Assembly (NCBI GenBank): GCA_030671095.1
Contig: DAOVAK010000195.1
Span: 1-5,989, forward strand
Length of the DNA stretch: 5,989 nucleotides
Direction of reading: 5' to 3'
Origin: Deltaproteobacteria bacterium
Lineage (GTDB): Bacteria > Desulfobacterota > DSM-4660 > Desulfatiglandales > HGW-15
Shown: piece after piece, positions 5,530-5,989 of the stretch
How positions within the stretch are numbered: the first letter of the stretch is position 1
How the letters are laid out: each line of letters starts with the position of its first letter
Position numbers and translations under genes: made by a program
Notes under the pieces: generated by a model
What the model was told of the DNA's origin: nothing
The model's database searches: none
What the model saw: the letters and a program-made list of their open reading frames with translations, nothing else

Positions 5530-5700
5530 GTCATCCCCCGCCGAACTCGGCGGGAGATCCAGAATGATTTGATATTACACGATCCTTCTAGATTCCCCTT
5601 CGACTTCGCTCAGGGTGGTGAGCCTGTCGAACCACGGGTCTCGCCCAAAATCATTGGGCTCGCCCGGTCGAAGATCCCGACGTCTTCGGCGGGGAATGAC
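5530..5700. mobile_element. MITE-like element, 171 bp, with 16-nt terminal inverted repeats
   Basis: The left end GTCATCCCCCGCCGAA (5530-5545) and the right end TTCGGCGGGGAATGAC (5685-5700) are inverted copies with 15 of 16 bases matching. The interior is itself palindromic. It holds CCCGCCGA/TCGGCGGG (5537-5544 with 5547-5554), a two-level stem TTCGAC/GTCGAA and GCTCA/TGAGC (5599-5631), GCCCA/TGGGC (5643-5647 with 5655-5659) and CGAAGA/TCTTCG (5669-5674 with 5683-5688). It encodes no protein. No target-site duplication is evident directly at the ends. Short GCAATT and AATTGC sequences lie just outside, at unequal distances. It may be a non-autonomous element or a cluster of repeat units of the GTCATTCCC type. 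Confidence 0.6.
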
Positions 5701-5741
5701 AGCTTTGTCCAATTGCAACACAGTCTCTAACAGGGGAGGGC

Positions 5742-5763
5742 TTCGGCCGTGAGCCCAGCCGAA
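5742..5763. repeat. Short inverted repeat TTCGGC/GCCGAA
   Basis: TTCGGC (5742-5747) and GCCGAA (5758-5763) form a 6-bp stem with a 10-nt loop. It repeats the GCCGAA core found at both ends of the 171-bp element to its left, so it may be a partial copy of the same repeat family. Confidence 0.45.
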
Positions 5764-5852
5764 CGGGAGGGTGGGGGTGAAAGTTATTTGGGAGATACTA
5801 ATAGGCAGCACAACCTAGACCTCTATGTAACGGGGTAACTCTAACGTTAGCT

Positions 5853-5884
5853 AGTGCCCATCCGGAAATGAATAAATGGGCACT
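5853..5884. repeat. 9-bp perfect hairpin AGTGCCCAT/ATGGGCACT
   Basis: AGTGCCCAT (5853-5861) pairs perfectly with ATGGGCACT (5876-5884) around a 14-nt loop. No T-run follows on either strand, so it is not an ordinary terminator. It could be an insertion-sequence end or a repeat unit. No transposase gene is in the window. Confidence 0.55.
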
Positions 5885-5929
5885 TGCAGTTTCCAGATCA
5901 GAAATGAGACATTTTTCTGCAAGGTCAAG

Positions 5930-5960
5930 CCTCCGGCCCGTAGGGCCTACGCCCCGGAGG
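5930..5960. repeat. Two-level palindrome CCTCCGG ... CCGGAGG
   Basis: The outer 7-bp arms (5930-5936 with 5954-5960) enclose an inner GTAGG-G-CCTAC palindrome (5940-5950), separated by three unpaired bases on each side. The almost exact symmetry permits a cruciform or a stable RNA hairpin on either strand. No U-tract follows, which argues against a terminator. Confidence 0.65.
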
Positions 5961-5989
5961 GGAAATCAAGGGATTGCGCGGAGACGTAC

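Larger units (their letters stand above)
5330..5989. other. Gene-free block dense in GC-rich palindromes
   Basis: No gene is supported here. Open frames on both strands are short, lack ribosome binding sites and run through inverted repeats. The block contains at least six strong hairpins, listed separately. A looser outer symmetry is also visible: AAATAAATTGACCCCCTCCCC (5402-5422) resembles the complement of 5765-5789, sharing AAATAA and ACCCCC, so 5402-5789 may be a composite of nested insertions. I infer a hotspot for short repeat elements downstream of the hsp20 terminator. Confidence 0.6.

Noticed and set aside
5423..5700. CRISPR array
   Set aside because: The repeats are inverted and unequal, with no regular repeat-spacer spacing and no cas genes.
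5274..5811. Open frames on both strands in the palindrome block
   Set aside because: They are made of repeat sequence, lack start signals and resemble no protein family.

Overview
The window looks like a bacterial chromosome segment. It is probably from a Gram-negative anaerobe or environmental lineage of the Desulfobacterota (deltaproteobacterial) type. That placement is inference: it rests on a stand-alone PilZ protein with a short helical N-terminal extension, ordinary proteobacterial-style DnaK and Hsp20 proteins, strong AGGAGG-type ribosome binding sites, and GC-rich palindromic repeats of the 'GTCATTCCC...GGGAATGAC' and 'TTCGAC...GTCGAA' kinds. No rRNA or tRNA gene is present to settle it.

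Layout from left to right. Positions 1-243 have no supportable gene. A PilZ gene lies on the minus strand (737 to 315) with a clear intrinsic terminator (287-244). Positions 738-1290 are a long gene-free stretch holding a nested inverted repeat (983-1034) and a run of hairpins (1213-1319), the last of which is probably a minus-strand terminator. A short minus-strand ORF (1587 to 1408) encodes a likely exported or membrane-anchored peptide of 59 residues. An AT-rich intergenic region (1618-1873) carries a direct repeat flanking a perfect hairpin. A complete dnaK (3787 to 1874, minus) follows, then a 198-residue helical protein (4620 to 4024, minus) that I read as a single-chain tandem ribbon-helix-helix protein. 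Diverging from the latter is an hsp20-family small heat-shock gene (4815 to 5258, plus) with a strong terminator. Positions 5330-5989 contain no gene but a dense block of nested palindromes, including a 171-bp MITE-like unit with 16-nt terminal inverted repeats.

The central theme is a small stress-protein locus. DnaK is the ATP-driven folding chaperone and Hsp20 the ATP-independent holdase that passes clients to it. The putative tandem RHH protein sits between them, on the dnaK strand and divergent from hsp20. It has promoter-like and operator-like sequences in the shared 194-bp intergenic region, so it is a reasonable candidate for a local regulator. The usual partners grpE, dnaJ and hrcA are absent from the window, and no CIRCE element or obvious sigma-32 promoter was seen. 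Instead dnaK, and possibly hsp20 and the small-peptide gene, have TTGAC-type -35 boxes embedded in short dyads. The regulatory scheme is inference from sequence only.
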